64,000 nucleotides of DNA. Origin: Takakia lepidozioides (lineage: Eukaryota > Streptophyta > Takakiopsida > Takakiales > Takakiaceae). Below, piece after piece: positions 1 through 10,747 of this stretch. The stretch spans positions 21,144,001 to 21,208,000 of the forward strand of contig CM060733.1 in the NCBI GenBank assembly GCA_030704615.1. Direction: 5' to 3'. Under the pieces are notes generated by a model. The model was not told where the DNA came from. It did not search any database and worked only from the letters and a program-made list of their open reading frames with translations. Each line of letters opens with the position of its first letter. Position 1 is the first letter of the stretch. Made by a program: the position numbers and the translations under genes.

Positions 1-261
1 TGCAACCTTCCTAGCCAATGCAGATCAATTTACTGTCCACTTACGTGCCGCTTCGCTTCAGCTGTTGCAACTGGTGACCGTCGAGCATGCTCCTGGCTAG
101 ATCAAAGATTGGAACCTGTTTCTTTGCAGCTTGGGGCAAAATGCTATATCTTCTGAGGTCTGCACTTTGTAGGGTGGGGGTGGGGCGCGGTGTGGGGAGG
201 GGGAGGGGGAGGAGGGGAAACCTAAAACTTCTGATCATACAGTATGCGAGTGATGTGGTAG

Positions 262-621
262 ATTGAAGTGGCTGCTGTCAATTCGAGCATTGGCGATGCC
301 CTCCTAGCACTGGGTCGCGACTTAGAAGCAGAACTTTCTTACCAAAAAGCTCTCGAGGCATTCAAGGCCTTGAAAGGCGACAATCATGCGTTGACAACGT
401 CTGCTTATGTGAGGTTAGCGGAACTCTACCTCAGAACCAACAAACCTGGCGACGCAAAAATCTACTGTGAATGTGCACTGCGGATCTATAGAGAGCAGGA
501 GGCTGAACATACCCCTGAAGATATCGTTCAAGGATTGACTGGCATTGCCGCCGCCCTAGAGCAATTGAATGAAGAGGAGTTAGCGCTCCGCCTCCTTCAA
601 CGAGCACTCAAAGCTTGCCAG
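262..621 (+). CDS. Partial kinesin-light-chain-related (KLCR) TPR protein, single exon
   Basis: An open exon of 360 bp lies between an AG acceptor (ends 261) and a GT donor (622). Its 120 residues read as tetratricopeptide helices, with the pattern DALLALGRDLEAELSYQKAL, then RLAELYLRT and ALRIYREQ, then a further repeat ending ALRLLQRALKACQ. This order resembles plant kinesin-light-chain-related proteins, which link microtubules to cellulose synthase and other cargo. A family protein has 500-600 residues, so this is about a fifth. I found no downstream exon before the AT-rich tract near 690 and the TE relic that follows. Either the gene is cut off here, or later exons were lost, or an intron is very long. 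The domain is visible in the sequence; the exact subfamily is inferred. Confidence 0.62.
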
Positions 622-1724
622 GTAACCAATCTAGTCATAGAAAGTCAGAAATTGGACCACAATGAAAAATAAAGAAATATAACTGAGCCTATATATATAT
701 ATATCATCTGTCTGGCCTGTCCAAGTCTTTAATTCACAAGTATCTGCATGCTCAAGCGGCATAGAGTTCACCTCTTGATTGTGAGGTGACAATATCTTTG
801 AAGTCGTGACTGCCCGAACTTTCTTCGGAGGCGACTCATTCTCCTCATCCCCACCACAAGCCTCCTCTGTGGGTATAACCACAACACCACTAGTAGCACC
901 CTTGGAATTTTGCAGGCCAGGCCAAATCCAAATACAGATACTCAATGCAGATACTCAAAGATGAAAATGAGGTTAAACAAATGAGAGCTGTAGCTGTAGC
1001 TTTTTCTTAATCTTCAAACCATGAGTATCTTGTAGGGATTCACTGCATCATGCAAATGACAATCCACTACTTTACATTGTTGATCCACTAAACACCTTGT
1101 CACATCCAAACGCCAATTCTTGGACATACCTTGTGAAAACCTTAGTACCTCACCAATATGAGTCATATGCAAAGAGAAATCAGAATTCATTAATTTACGC
1201 AATTCAGAAGCCCCTCTTATGAAGCACTTCAATAAGCGATAAAACATCGATGGGCTTCGTGGCTTTCCCGAAGCTAGCTTCTAGACCAGCTCTGATAGCG
1301 GCCTCATCCCCCATCAATTTCACACGCAAGAACCGCACATCGTTGAAAATGCGCACACGGTGATACGAAACTCACAGATAGATAGCCTGGTCTACTGACA
1401 CATGTAATCGATTGGCTTGAAGACATGAACTTGAGTAAGAAAGCTTTCGAGAAGCGCGAGGAAAAAATACGCGAACGTTTGCTATCATCGGACTTTTGTG
1501 ACCGCCTCTCCTCTATTCACAATATAGTGAGGTTGTCCAAAGGCATAGCTGCGGGTAAAGATGTTAAACCTCTCAGGGAATTCTTGAGAGTTCTGATACA
1601 AAAATGTGAGGATCGCTCACAACATACCTTGAACACTGCACAAGATATGTACAATTGTGATTAGTGAATAACACAGATAGAAAGAAACACCATAATCAAG
1701 AGTTTCGATCGGAAAGCACCTCCC
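622..1724. other. Stretch without a supported gene
   Basis: This holds a short AT dinucleotide run (about 690-705) and several short open frames on both strands, such as 1014-1247 (-) and 1425-1664 (+). I recognise no family in them. The stretch lies directly downstream, on the minus strand, of the recombinase relic at 1725-2156, so some of it may be decayed remainder of that element. Confidence 0.4.
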
Positions 1725-2156
1725 ATGGGGGTATAATGTGTCATCTTTTTTTCGCACTTCTGACGTGAATTCGCAGAGCATATCGACAAAGCTCTTAATA
1801 TCTTTATGCTCAGACAAGTCTTCAATCGACAACTGTTTATCAAATCCCCGAAACTGACACCATTCATCAAAAACGTTTTTCGCCCACTTCACTGCAACTT
1901 TGCTACACCGATGACCACAACTATTTACATTCTGTAATTTGATAGCATCAGTCTCGCCAAAGCGACGTTTGTTCTAAACATATTGAGCATCACATCCATC
2001 AGAATCCTCACTAAGATCTCCATTCTCATCAAATTCTAAATCAGCATCAAAATAGTCAGTATCACTCGACAATTTAGGAGAATTGACATCATGGATAGTT
2101 GTCGCAAGAGAAGACACAAAAGGTTTAACAATTGTTGAGTCGCGTGACACAAACAC
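1725..2156 (-). pseudogene. Relic of a Crypton-like (DUF3504/KIAA1958-type) tyrosine recombinase
   Basis: On the minus strand an acidic leader (LSSDTDYFDADLEFDENG) runs through one in-frame TAG at 1974-1976. In the same frame it continues into KWAKNVFDEWCQFRG and then FTSEVRKKDDTLYPHG. The arrangement of an acidic stretch, a WA..VFDEW helix and an EVRKKDG.LYP motif is characteristic of the N-terminal part of Crypton/KIAA1958-type domesticated or transposon-borne recombinases. The catalytic core (R..HxxR..Y) is not seen; the frame degenerates after about 1730. The single stop and missing core make it a pseudogene. Family assignment rests on motif memory and could be wrong. An unrelated DNA-binding helical domain is the main alternative. 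Confidence 0.5.
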
Positions 2157-3787
2157 AACAAGAACATAATGATTGAACTTGAGATTGTCAAGAGCACTCC
2201 GCTCAAGGATAACATTAACATGAAGATATATTGTAGGAGTGACTTATAATGAAGCTGTTGGCGAATCCTCAATGCTCAATTTTGCTAGTACACTGTAATC
2301 AAAGATGATGTAGAAACAATGGCAAGAAGAGAATCATCATCGTTCAGTTGCGAAAAATTCAGAGAAAGCCTCCAAAAATGTGCGGCATGCTTTCTTGTAA
2401 CATGACTCTCAGCCTTAGTACGTTCCATGCTGACGCAAAAATGACGAGCAACGTTTGGAAAACAAGTAAACGGTTTACACAAAGGACGTGGAAAAGATCT
2501 GGCACAAGAAAACGGCGACTGCAATGATGCAAAGAGCACCCCGAAGACAACCCGAAAAAGACGACCAACAAAAATCTTGCCACGTGACAAAAGAGGAAAA
2601 CATGCCTTGTAAAACACCCCTACTCGGTGCCTCACATGTTCTCGTCGCTCATGGCAAAACTCTCAAACAGGTGAAGCACCTTGTAGGGGTGCTTTACCTT
2701 ACACTAAATGTTGGATGTCATAGAGGTGTCCAATGTCTACATTTGCGTTCAAGAGACACTTGCTTTGGTAATGCATCCACATTTTGTGGCCTCCGTTGCC
2801 TAAAAGGGGGAAAAAAGGTAAAATTTGTGGATTTGTGAATGTTGTGATTCAACATTGCGTCATTCTTAACATGATACCAAAAGGAAAAGAAAAAGAGAAA
2901 AAAAGCACGTGCCGATGTGCCAACATGGTGAATCATGAGTGGAATACGGAATTTTTCTCAAATTGATGTGATGGGCGACCGGTCTTTACGTTACCTTGAC
3001 TTTATATTTGTCCAATCCCATCCGTACACTTGACGTGTCCAAGACAGAAACGTCACCGCCCACCCCATCAATCATGACGGACAACTAATTCACGGAAACG
3101 AAAACCACTCCTCGGTTTGCTAATATCAGATACCGGGGCGAGAATAATACGAGCAACAACAACCCCCGGAACTTGAACGTCGAACCGAACCTATTAAGTT
3201 ATGGGTTTCTCGGATCTCAAGACGCTGCGGTCCGAGGAATATTAGTACGTACATGCAGTAAAAGTTAAAACTGATGGTTAGTGAACAAGCTAAAAGATGG
3301 GTTGGTAACAGTGGTTTTAGATTTGATCGCCAGATTTCAACCTGGAAAATAGGTCGGCTACTTTTATAAAAGAATTAAGTGAGTAAAATTTTTTTTGGCC
3401 AGAAAGCGCCAATGGTAAAATATCAGAAGCCAGAGTTTTCCTACGTGGACCTGTTAAAATATGACACCTATTATATAGCAACTTTTCTAACGCTGCCACC
3501 TCGTTATTCTCGCCACATGGGCACTGGGTAGAATTTACATGTACTTTGTTTTTGTTTTTGTTTTTAATGAAGATTTTGGAAAAGTGAAAAAAAAAACACT
3601 GGTTGGTAAGATGAAGTTTACGTAGTGAGGGGATTAACTTAGTGACCGCGGTCGGGTTAAGTGGGGTAGTAAGCGAGTGTCGGATGGCAGGACACCGACA
3701 GCGATACTGTCTGCCCGCGGGGCGCTGCCTGCCCTAACTAGGAATTAGTTTCCGTGCCATTTACTATTTTCCGAAAATAATCACCTC
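2157..3787. other. Intergenic stretch without a supported gene
   Basis: Apart from the fold-back at 2607-2698 I see only short, frame-shadow-like open frames, homopolymer runs (for example A-rich near 3580-3600) and no family match. It separates the recombinase relic from the promoter side of the folate transporter gene. Confidence 0.4.
2607..2698. repeat. Imperfect inverted repeat (hairpin)
   Basis: An arm of about 27 bases starting GTAAAACACCCCTAC is answered about 38 bases later by an arm ending GTAGGGGTGCTTTAC. Pairing is about 23 of 27 positions by eye. The RNA would fold into one long stem. It could be a MITE-derived fold-back or a small-RNA precursor; nothing here decides. Confidence 0.6.
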
Positions 3788-3827
3788 CCCGAATATATAT
3801 GAAAGCGCCCGAATATAAATGAAAGCG
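3788..3827 (+). promoter_or_regulatory. Tandem AT-rich direct repeat, possible TATA region of the transporter gene
   Basis: Two near-identical 20-base units follow each other, CCCGAATATATATGAAAGCG and then a copy with one change. They lie about 300 bases before the first recognisable 5' UTR donor (4106). The ATATATAT core could serve as a TATA element for the folate transporter gene. This is positional inference only. Confidence 0.25.
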
Positions 3828-3959
3828 TAGCCAACTTGCTAAGGGTGCGCGAGAGAATGGACGAAAAATGTGGTGATGGACGACTCTCATCCAAGAGTAC
3901 TAAACCATAATAAAGGATAATGAATGATAATTGATGTGTAATTGACCAAGTACAATGGG

Positions 3960-4683
3960 CAGTCTTCCTTCTTCCTTCCCCGCACTGGCCTGTTCCTTCC
4001 TCGCTCGCTTTCTTCCTTCTCTCTCGCTCAGATCTTCAGAGTTTGTTGAGAAGGCGAGGGATCGTGGATGCTAGCAAAGCAGTCGGCAGCGAGGATTGAT
4101 GGAAGGTGAGTGTTTTGATGCAATCTCCTCGTGTTTTCAGCTGGGTGCTGTTTCTCTGCTTTATCGGTGCTTTGGATCAAATTGTTGAGATGGATTTTTT
4201 AAGCTTTCTCTTTTGCTGGTATTTTATGGTGTTGTTGCTGTCTCGCTTCTGTCTGTCTTGAATCAGGCCGGTGGGGTGTGTGATTGAGGAAGCGGAAGTC
4301 AGCTGAGCTTGGAAGGGGAGCTGTGAACTCCATTTTCCCTTGTTGCCGCTTCCGTCTCTTTCTCTCCCCGTTTCGTGGTGGTCGCAAGGCTGCGGGGAAC
4401 GAATTTTAGTGACTTCGTCATGATCATTCTCCTGTAAAATAAGACTAGCTGCTCAGGATATGCAACGGAGAGGTGCACAGGTGGCTGTCAAAATGACAGC
4501 TTGCTCGCCTGAGTGGAACATCCTCCCCGACATTGGAACAGAAAGATTCTGTTTCTCGTCTCGAAGGACTGGGTTACGTTCCATACTTCCGGTGGTTTTG
4601 AAATCCTTGGTTGTGGGAGTTGAGCTTTTTAGTGGACTATGGATTAGAGGGGAAGACGTCTTATTTTGGCTTTGAAATTTCAG
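3960..4683 (+). other. Probable 5' UTR exon and leader intron of the transporter gene
   Basis: A pyrimidine-rich leader (3960-4030) runs to a strong donor, GGAAG/GTGAGT at 4106. The next good acceptor is TTTGAAATTTCAG ending at 4683, 42 bases before the chosen ATG at 4726. The intervening 578 bp reads as a leader intron. The transcription start itself is not determined. Confidence 0.45.
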
Positions 4684-4725
4684 GATCAAAGTGCAATTCT
4701 TCAGGGAAAAACTGGACGGGTCAGG

Positions 4726-7700
4726 ATGGGAGTGCGCTCTCCCAATTTCAACAGCTCACAAGATGGTTCCTCCTTACCCTGCACAAACACGCACCTGGCT
4801 ATGTTGATACTAGATGCAGATGGCGATTCCACCATGCACTCAGCTAACCGTGCCCTCCTATTCACTCCCCCGTCATCTCATCTGGGAGATCCCAAGAGTG
4901 GGCCCCTTCTGCTGGAGACGAGTGAGAAAGAAGACATGTTCAATCCCAAGCAAGAAACCGGGGTGCGCGCCAGAGCATGGAACACCACTTTGGTTCAGCC
5001 CTTGACATGGATGATCATGTTGTGCAGGTATGCCCCTCCTGTATCGCTCGCACACACTCAGCTTGTCCAATATCCACTTTATTTGCATGTTTGGGGGTGT
5101 GAGGAACTTTTGGTTATTCAAAGGTTGTATGTTCCTGTGCTGGCCATTGAGGATGACTGAGTTAATTCCCACACTCAGTCATTTTGCTTGAAGTATCTCC
5201 CACGCATAGTCAAGAACACTTGTTTGTCAGAGGGAGAAACAAATCAGCTCGTGTGTATGGCCTTAGTAGCAGCCCAGTGTTGGTCAACGTTCCAGACTGC
5301 AACATTATTCATTTCAAATGTAGATACCGTTTTCGAACTTGTTGCCTCATCAGGAATTTGCAAAACTGCAGGGAGCTGGATGCAACCTTTGTTTTTGGAG
5401 TGATGGTGGTCTACGGCGTGAGCCAGGGCCTTGGCGTTGCCATTGACAGAGTGGTGGTGGACTATTACTGGAAAGATGTACAAGCAGAGCAACCATCTAC
5501 TGTGCAGTTTTATCGGGGCTTGACCTGGATCCCATGGGATGTGAAGCCCATATATGGCCTCCTCACTGATATGCTCCCTGTTGTCGGGTACCATCGCCGG
5601 CCTTACTTTCTTTTTTCAGGTTTTTGGCACAACCTTAGAACTCAAATACCTCAAGTAGTCATGGTGTTTGGTTTGCAAAAGCCTGATAATCTCCCTCGCC
5701 CACCCCATCCCATACCCGCCCTCTGTTTGCCCTCTTGGGTGAGAACACCATGTTCTGATCCATAATACTTCGAAACTTTAATGGCCTGTGGCAGGAAATA
5801 TCCATGAGTGCAGTCTTTCCTGCTAACTTCTCTACCCCCTCCCACAAAGCCCTCTCCTGGTCAGGCATGAACCAGTTTACCTTTTGCCATAGATTTTGAA
5901 AGCATTAGGGTGCAAATCCTTGGCTCGAAAAATGTCTGTGGATGATGGGACCACATTTTGCCTTGCCGAGCCTTTCTCTCTCGCTGTTGATGCTGAAGCT
6001 GTACACTGCTGTCCTTTCTTACTCAAGAAATCTTGGCCCCCGTCCCCTCTTCTCTCTCTTCCTCTGTTCAGGACTCATGACCCTCCTTGTCAAATTCCCT
6101 TCAAATAATAATTGTGGAACTCTGAGCCCTGAAATATGAATTTGGGAGAAATCTGGAAGGCCAGATGCATTTGTATTGACAAACATATTTCCGGGGAAAT
6201 ATTGCTGTTTCTAAAGAATCCAACTTTGTGGCTGTGTGTGGGGAAGACAGGCATTGTGACAGTGCTCACAACTCTAGTGCTAGTGTTGGGGGGCAAGCTG
6301 CATGTAGCAAGTGCGCTCACCATGTTTGTGGGACGCTCAGCTGCTTCAGCGATGGCTGATGTGACCATTGATGCACTAGTGGCTACAAAGAGTCGGCAAA
6401 AACCTTTTTTGGCTTCCCATATTCAGAGTCTCTGTGCCACATGCGCATCACTTGGTAGCTTGATTGGTTTTTTGCTGAGTGGGCTGGCAGTGCACACTCT
6501 TGGCTCCCAGGTCTGACTACACTACCTCCTATTCCAGAATTGTATTTGTGTGTGTGGTATATATAGAGAGGGAACCTGGTTCTTAGAATTTTCCCCTAGA
6601 TTCATCACAAGGTGCTTTTGGGGTGCCACTCAGTGTTCTGCTGTCTTGGTGGCCTACTCAGATGCATCGAAGGGAAAGTCTTGCAACGTTAACATAGAGA
6701 AGCTATGTACGTGGGAATGTTTCAAATTCTCAGTTTGAAAGTTGCTGATTCACACCTCGTGGAGACAGAAGAGGTACAGGCTTTGGGGAAGGGGAACTAC
6801 AGCACATACTGGAGAAATAGGGAGGGGGCTTGTTGGTGGGCTGATGGAGGTACAGGGTGCAGCTGGGAGGCCATTTGTAGATGCAAAGAGTTGGGGCTAG
6901 GAGGGGGAGGGACAGCAGTTTATTGGGTCCTATGTGTTGCTCGCAGGGTGCACTGGGGGTCATGCTGGTTCCAGGGGTTCTTCTCCTTCTGCTTGGCTTT
7001 GTTATCTATGAGCCCCGCCTTCCCCGCCATCTCTGGCATTCTGACAAGGTATGCTTTGCTTTTTGGTCTCCTTCTGTAAAGGACCAGTGTCAGCCTTTAG
7101 CTTTGTGATTCTGCTCTCCTCTTCCCCTGAGAGAAAAGTCTTATGAATATATCCATTCCCAAGCAGAACTCCCTCTATCAGAAACTTTCAGTTTGGGATG
7201 GATTTCAGATGTCTCCTGAGTGAGTCCTTTGCTTAAATTATGTGCTTGGGGGAATTGGCAGGTGGGGCAGCAGATGTGGCAAGTGAGTGCCAACATGTGG
7301 GCTACTCTGAAGCATGCGGAAGTCTGGCAGCCAACATTGTACATGTATTTGTCATGGGCCTTAAGTCCTGACATCTCAGAGGGAAAATTCTATTGGTACA
7401 ATGATACATCTGTCGGTCCTGCATTCTCTGAGGTAAAATTTGAGATCTTCACCTCAGTTTCATGTTTGCTACTTCAAAGCAGAATTTGTGGAGGCTTGGA
7501 GCAATCACCAGTAGTTTCTGTAAGACCAGGTGCCCCAAGGCGATCGCAAGTGTGTATACTCTCTTTACGTAGCCATTCAACCACAGTCACCTGTTTCAAA
7601 AGTCACAACATTAGGAGTTAGGGGGCTACAGCAGCAAGTGCTGGAAAAACCTCATACTTCTACTTTGATGTCGATTCCAGCTTAAAGCAACGTTCATTCC

Positions 7701-9508
7701 CCCATGATGGACACTTGACAGCTGCGGAGAACATTTCCATGTAAACCCCACAACCTGGTTTGGGTGGATAATTCCATAGGACTCCTCTGCCCTCCAGACT
7801 GTTATTGGAAACGTTCACAGGACAGTCATCTATTCACATCCTCTGTCTACATTGGTTGGACTTGTGGCAGGAGTTTGTGGGTGTAATATTTGCAATAGGG
7901 TCGGTCGGCACACTGTTGGGGGTGTTTCTATACCAGAAATTCTTGAGAACATGGTCTTTCCGAAGGCTGCTGTGCTGGTCACAGCTTCTCCTCGCTGGCT
8001 CAGGCATGCTAGACTTCGTACTGGTGACACGCCTCAACCTGAAGCTGCATGTCCCTGATTACATGTTTGTGGTGGTTGACGAGGCGGTCTCGCAGGTGTG
8101 TGTCTGCCATTTAGTGGAGGAAAACTTACTTTAGGTGGGGTGACGGAAAGAAAGAAAGAAAGAATGAAAGAGAAGATAACATCCACAGAGGAGTCCTGAA
8201 GGCCCATGGGACAGGGTCTAGCAAACCAAGGACCACCTCATGATATGGGTCACCCAAAGATGAATTGCCTTAAGGTAGGCTGCAAGGCACTGCACAGCTG
8301 AAGGTGTCCAACTAAGAATTGGGAATCTCTGAAAAGGATAGCAGTATCTCCCCCGGATCTCAGACTGTGCAGGACAGGAAAAGTAAAAGTGCTCTTGTTT
8401 CCACTGATTGTAGCTTCTCAGAGAGGAATCCAGCTGCTATGCAAGTTGATGATTGTAGGAGAAGATCTTGGCCTGTAATGCAGTGCATGTTTGGGCAAAA
8501 TGTTTTGTCGCTGTGCACCAAATGAGCAGCACTCAATGACTTTGAGGCTCATTGATGCAAAACACTCATGTAGCTTCTGGTTGAAACCAGTGGTGGCAAC
8601 ACTGTAGCCAGAGTCAGGTGGTGTTGGATAACGCTCCCGCAAGCCAATGCTTGGTCATTGACCCCAGTCAACCTAGCTGCAAACCTATCCAGCTATCACC
8701 TCAGTAAGCCGATTGCTGGCCTTCATAAAGAAAGACTGATCTGGTGGAGGATGGGTGAAGAATCTGGGATCCACAGGCTATAGTCCAATGGAGTATTGGA
8801 GCTTTGAAATTACAATATGTAGTCTCAAAGCAAGAACTCCTTGCTAAGGTTTGCTCTTCTCTAGAGAGGGTTGCGCGTCATGGGGCTTAACCCAACATCT
8901 CACAACGCAACCTGACAACAGCCATGCAACGCCTGCATGAATTTTCGTACCATCCCATTAAGGACACGCAAACTTCTTTATATGTCAAGCACCGGTTCAT
9001 GGCTACATAGAGATTGGAAGGGGAAGTCTCACTGCTGTGTTAATGAAGATTTGAAGTGCTGTGCTAAAAGAGTTATTGTTTGCAGGCAATGGTGCGCATG
9101 AAGTGGATGCCGTTGCTAGTACTAGCTGCAAAGTTGTGCCCACCAGGGATCGAGGGCACCTTCTTTGCATTGCTTATGTCAGTTGACAACATGGGGTGGC
9201 TCTCGGCTTCTTGGGGTGGGGGAGTGCTGCTCAAAGTGGTGGGCGTCTCACGCACAAATTTTCAGTTTCTGTGGCTTGCAGTGTTGGTACGCAATCTGAT
9301 GAGACTGCTACCACTTCTTTTTCTGTTTCTGGTGCCCAGCAGTGATCCAGAGAGACCTCTTCTCCCTCCTGAGCTTGATGGGTTGCATTCAGATGATAGT
9401 CAGGAGTCATTAGGGCCAGATAGTGAGGCCCAAGGTGCTGAAGTAGAGACCCTCCATTTAGTTGTCTTGCATCCACCAAAGAATACTGATGACACTAGTT
9501 ACACCTGA
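4726..9508 (+). CDS. Folate-biopterin transporter family protein (BT1/MFS)
   Basis: Seven coding exons join in phase: 4726-5027, 5372-5619, 6251-6510, 6947-7048, 7262-7432, 7871-8095 and 9086-9508, giving 576 residues. The N-terminal 95 residues are polar and poorly conserved. Exon 2 then carries VVVDYYWKDVQAEQPS and WDVKPIYGLLTDMLPVVGY, the signature loop of the BT1 family. Exon 3 has DVTIDALVATKS and HIQSLCATCAS; exon 5 has EGKFYWYNDTSVGPAFSE; exon 7 has AAKLCPPGIEGTFFALLM. The order and spacing follow plant probable folate-biopterin transporters of the Arabidopsis At5g54860 type, with about 12 membrane segments. The family moves folates or pterins in some members, but the substrate of this clade is not established. 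All introns are GT-AG. A decayed partial copy lies at 43.9-45.8 kb. Confidence 0.92.
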
Positions 9509-10747
9509 CGTACGACACATTTATCTATCTTCTTGGTGCCATCCTTGGTCTACGAACACATGGACAAGAGATCCTCTCAACAATTGTTCAGCATCTGGAA
9601 CCAAGAGTATTGGGAATTCTCTCTGAGCATCAAAGAATCAATCAAACAAAGCCAGTGAAGTTCAAAATACTGAAGACAAAACTGATCCGACAAAATTTTT
9701 ATGACTACAAAAACAAAGATATACTCTACTTGAATAAAAAAGTGGCAGTGTCTAGTAAATTCCTTCAACTTTGTCAGTTGTCATTATTATTCAAATGCCT
9801 CTTCTAGATGTTTGAGTTCTTTCTCTCTATCAACCACCTCTTAGTGCAGAACTTGCATGGGTATATTTCTGGAATGGCCATAGTTACGTTTTCAATGCTA
9901 AGACCTCATTGGCATACATTTTCCAGTTTATCAGATTACTCTGCCCATAAAAGACAGACATACAGAGAGAAAAGATGGGTACTTATGGACAGATAATTCC
10001 CATTTATTAGGGTCAATTTTTGTGGGTTGCAATAGCATCATACCGTAGGCAGCAATGAGATGATTATAACTGGTAACCTAGAACATTTCAAACACCTGCA
10101 GGTCATAACAGCACCTCATGACATTCGTACATCTCTGCATCTTTAGTTCACTCCATTTCAAGTTTGTTCCAATTCTCTAGCTAGAACACATCACCAGCTT
10201 GAGAAGGCACAAAACCCATTCCAAGTGCACCTGAGAGCTTCGACACTCCACAACATCACACATCCATGCATACACAATCTTTTTTCATGGAAACTCAAGG
10301 AGAGCGATAATTACAATTTTGAAGGGTTTGCTAAGAGAGCTCACACGATCATCCTTTCATAATAGAGTTGAATCTCTTCTCATCGGATGTAGCACTTGAT
10401 TATCATGAGAGTGCTGGTATATTAGTTTGAAGTCAAGATGATCATCCTCCAGAAGGCTCTTCCATGCCTGCATCACTCATCCACAATCAGCATATCACAT
10501 TCTATTTAGTAAAACTGCTAGATAACTGCAAAGGCCTGATCTTACAGAACCAAAACTGAGGTAGCCAATTTGGTAATTAGGTGTCTAAAGCATGGGGAAC
10601 ACAGATCACTGGTGCATTAAGGTAACCTTCTTTAACTTTCTTTCAAGTGAATAGAAAAAAGTGATATTATCTGTACCTGGTGACGACGTTTGGAAAGCAG
10701 CTGCTCAGACATTGTCCCAGACAAGTGCTGCATAGTGAGGGCACAAG
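9509..10747. other. Space between convergent 3' ends
   Basis: The transporter gene (+) and the CGL160 gene (-) end toward each other here, so this holds their 3' UTRs and terminators. No further coding exon or repeat family was recognised. Confidence 0.5.
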
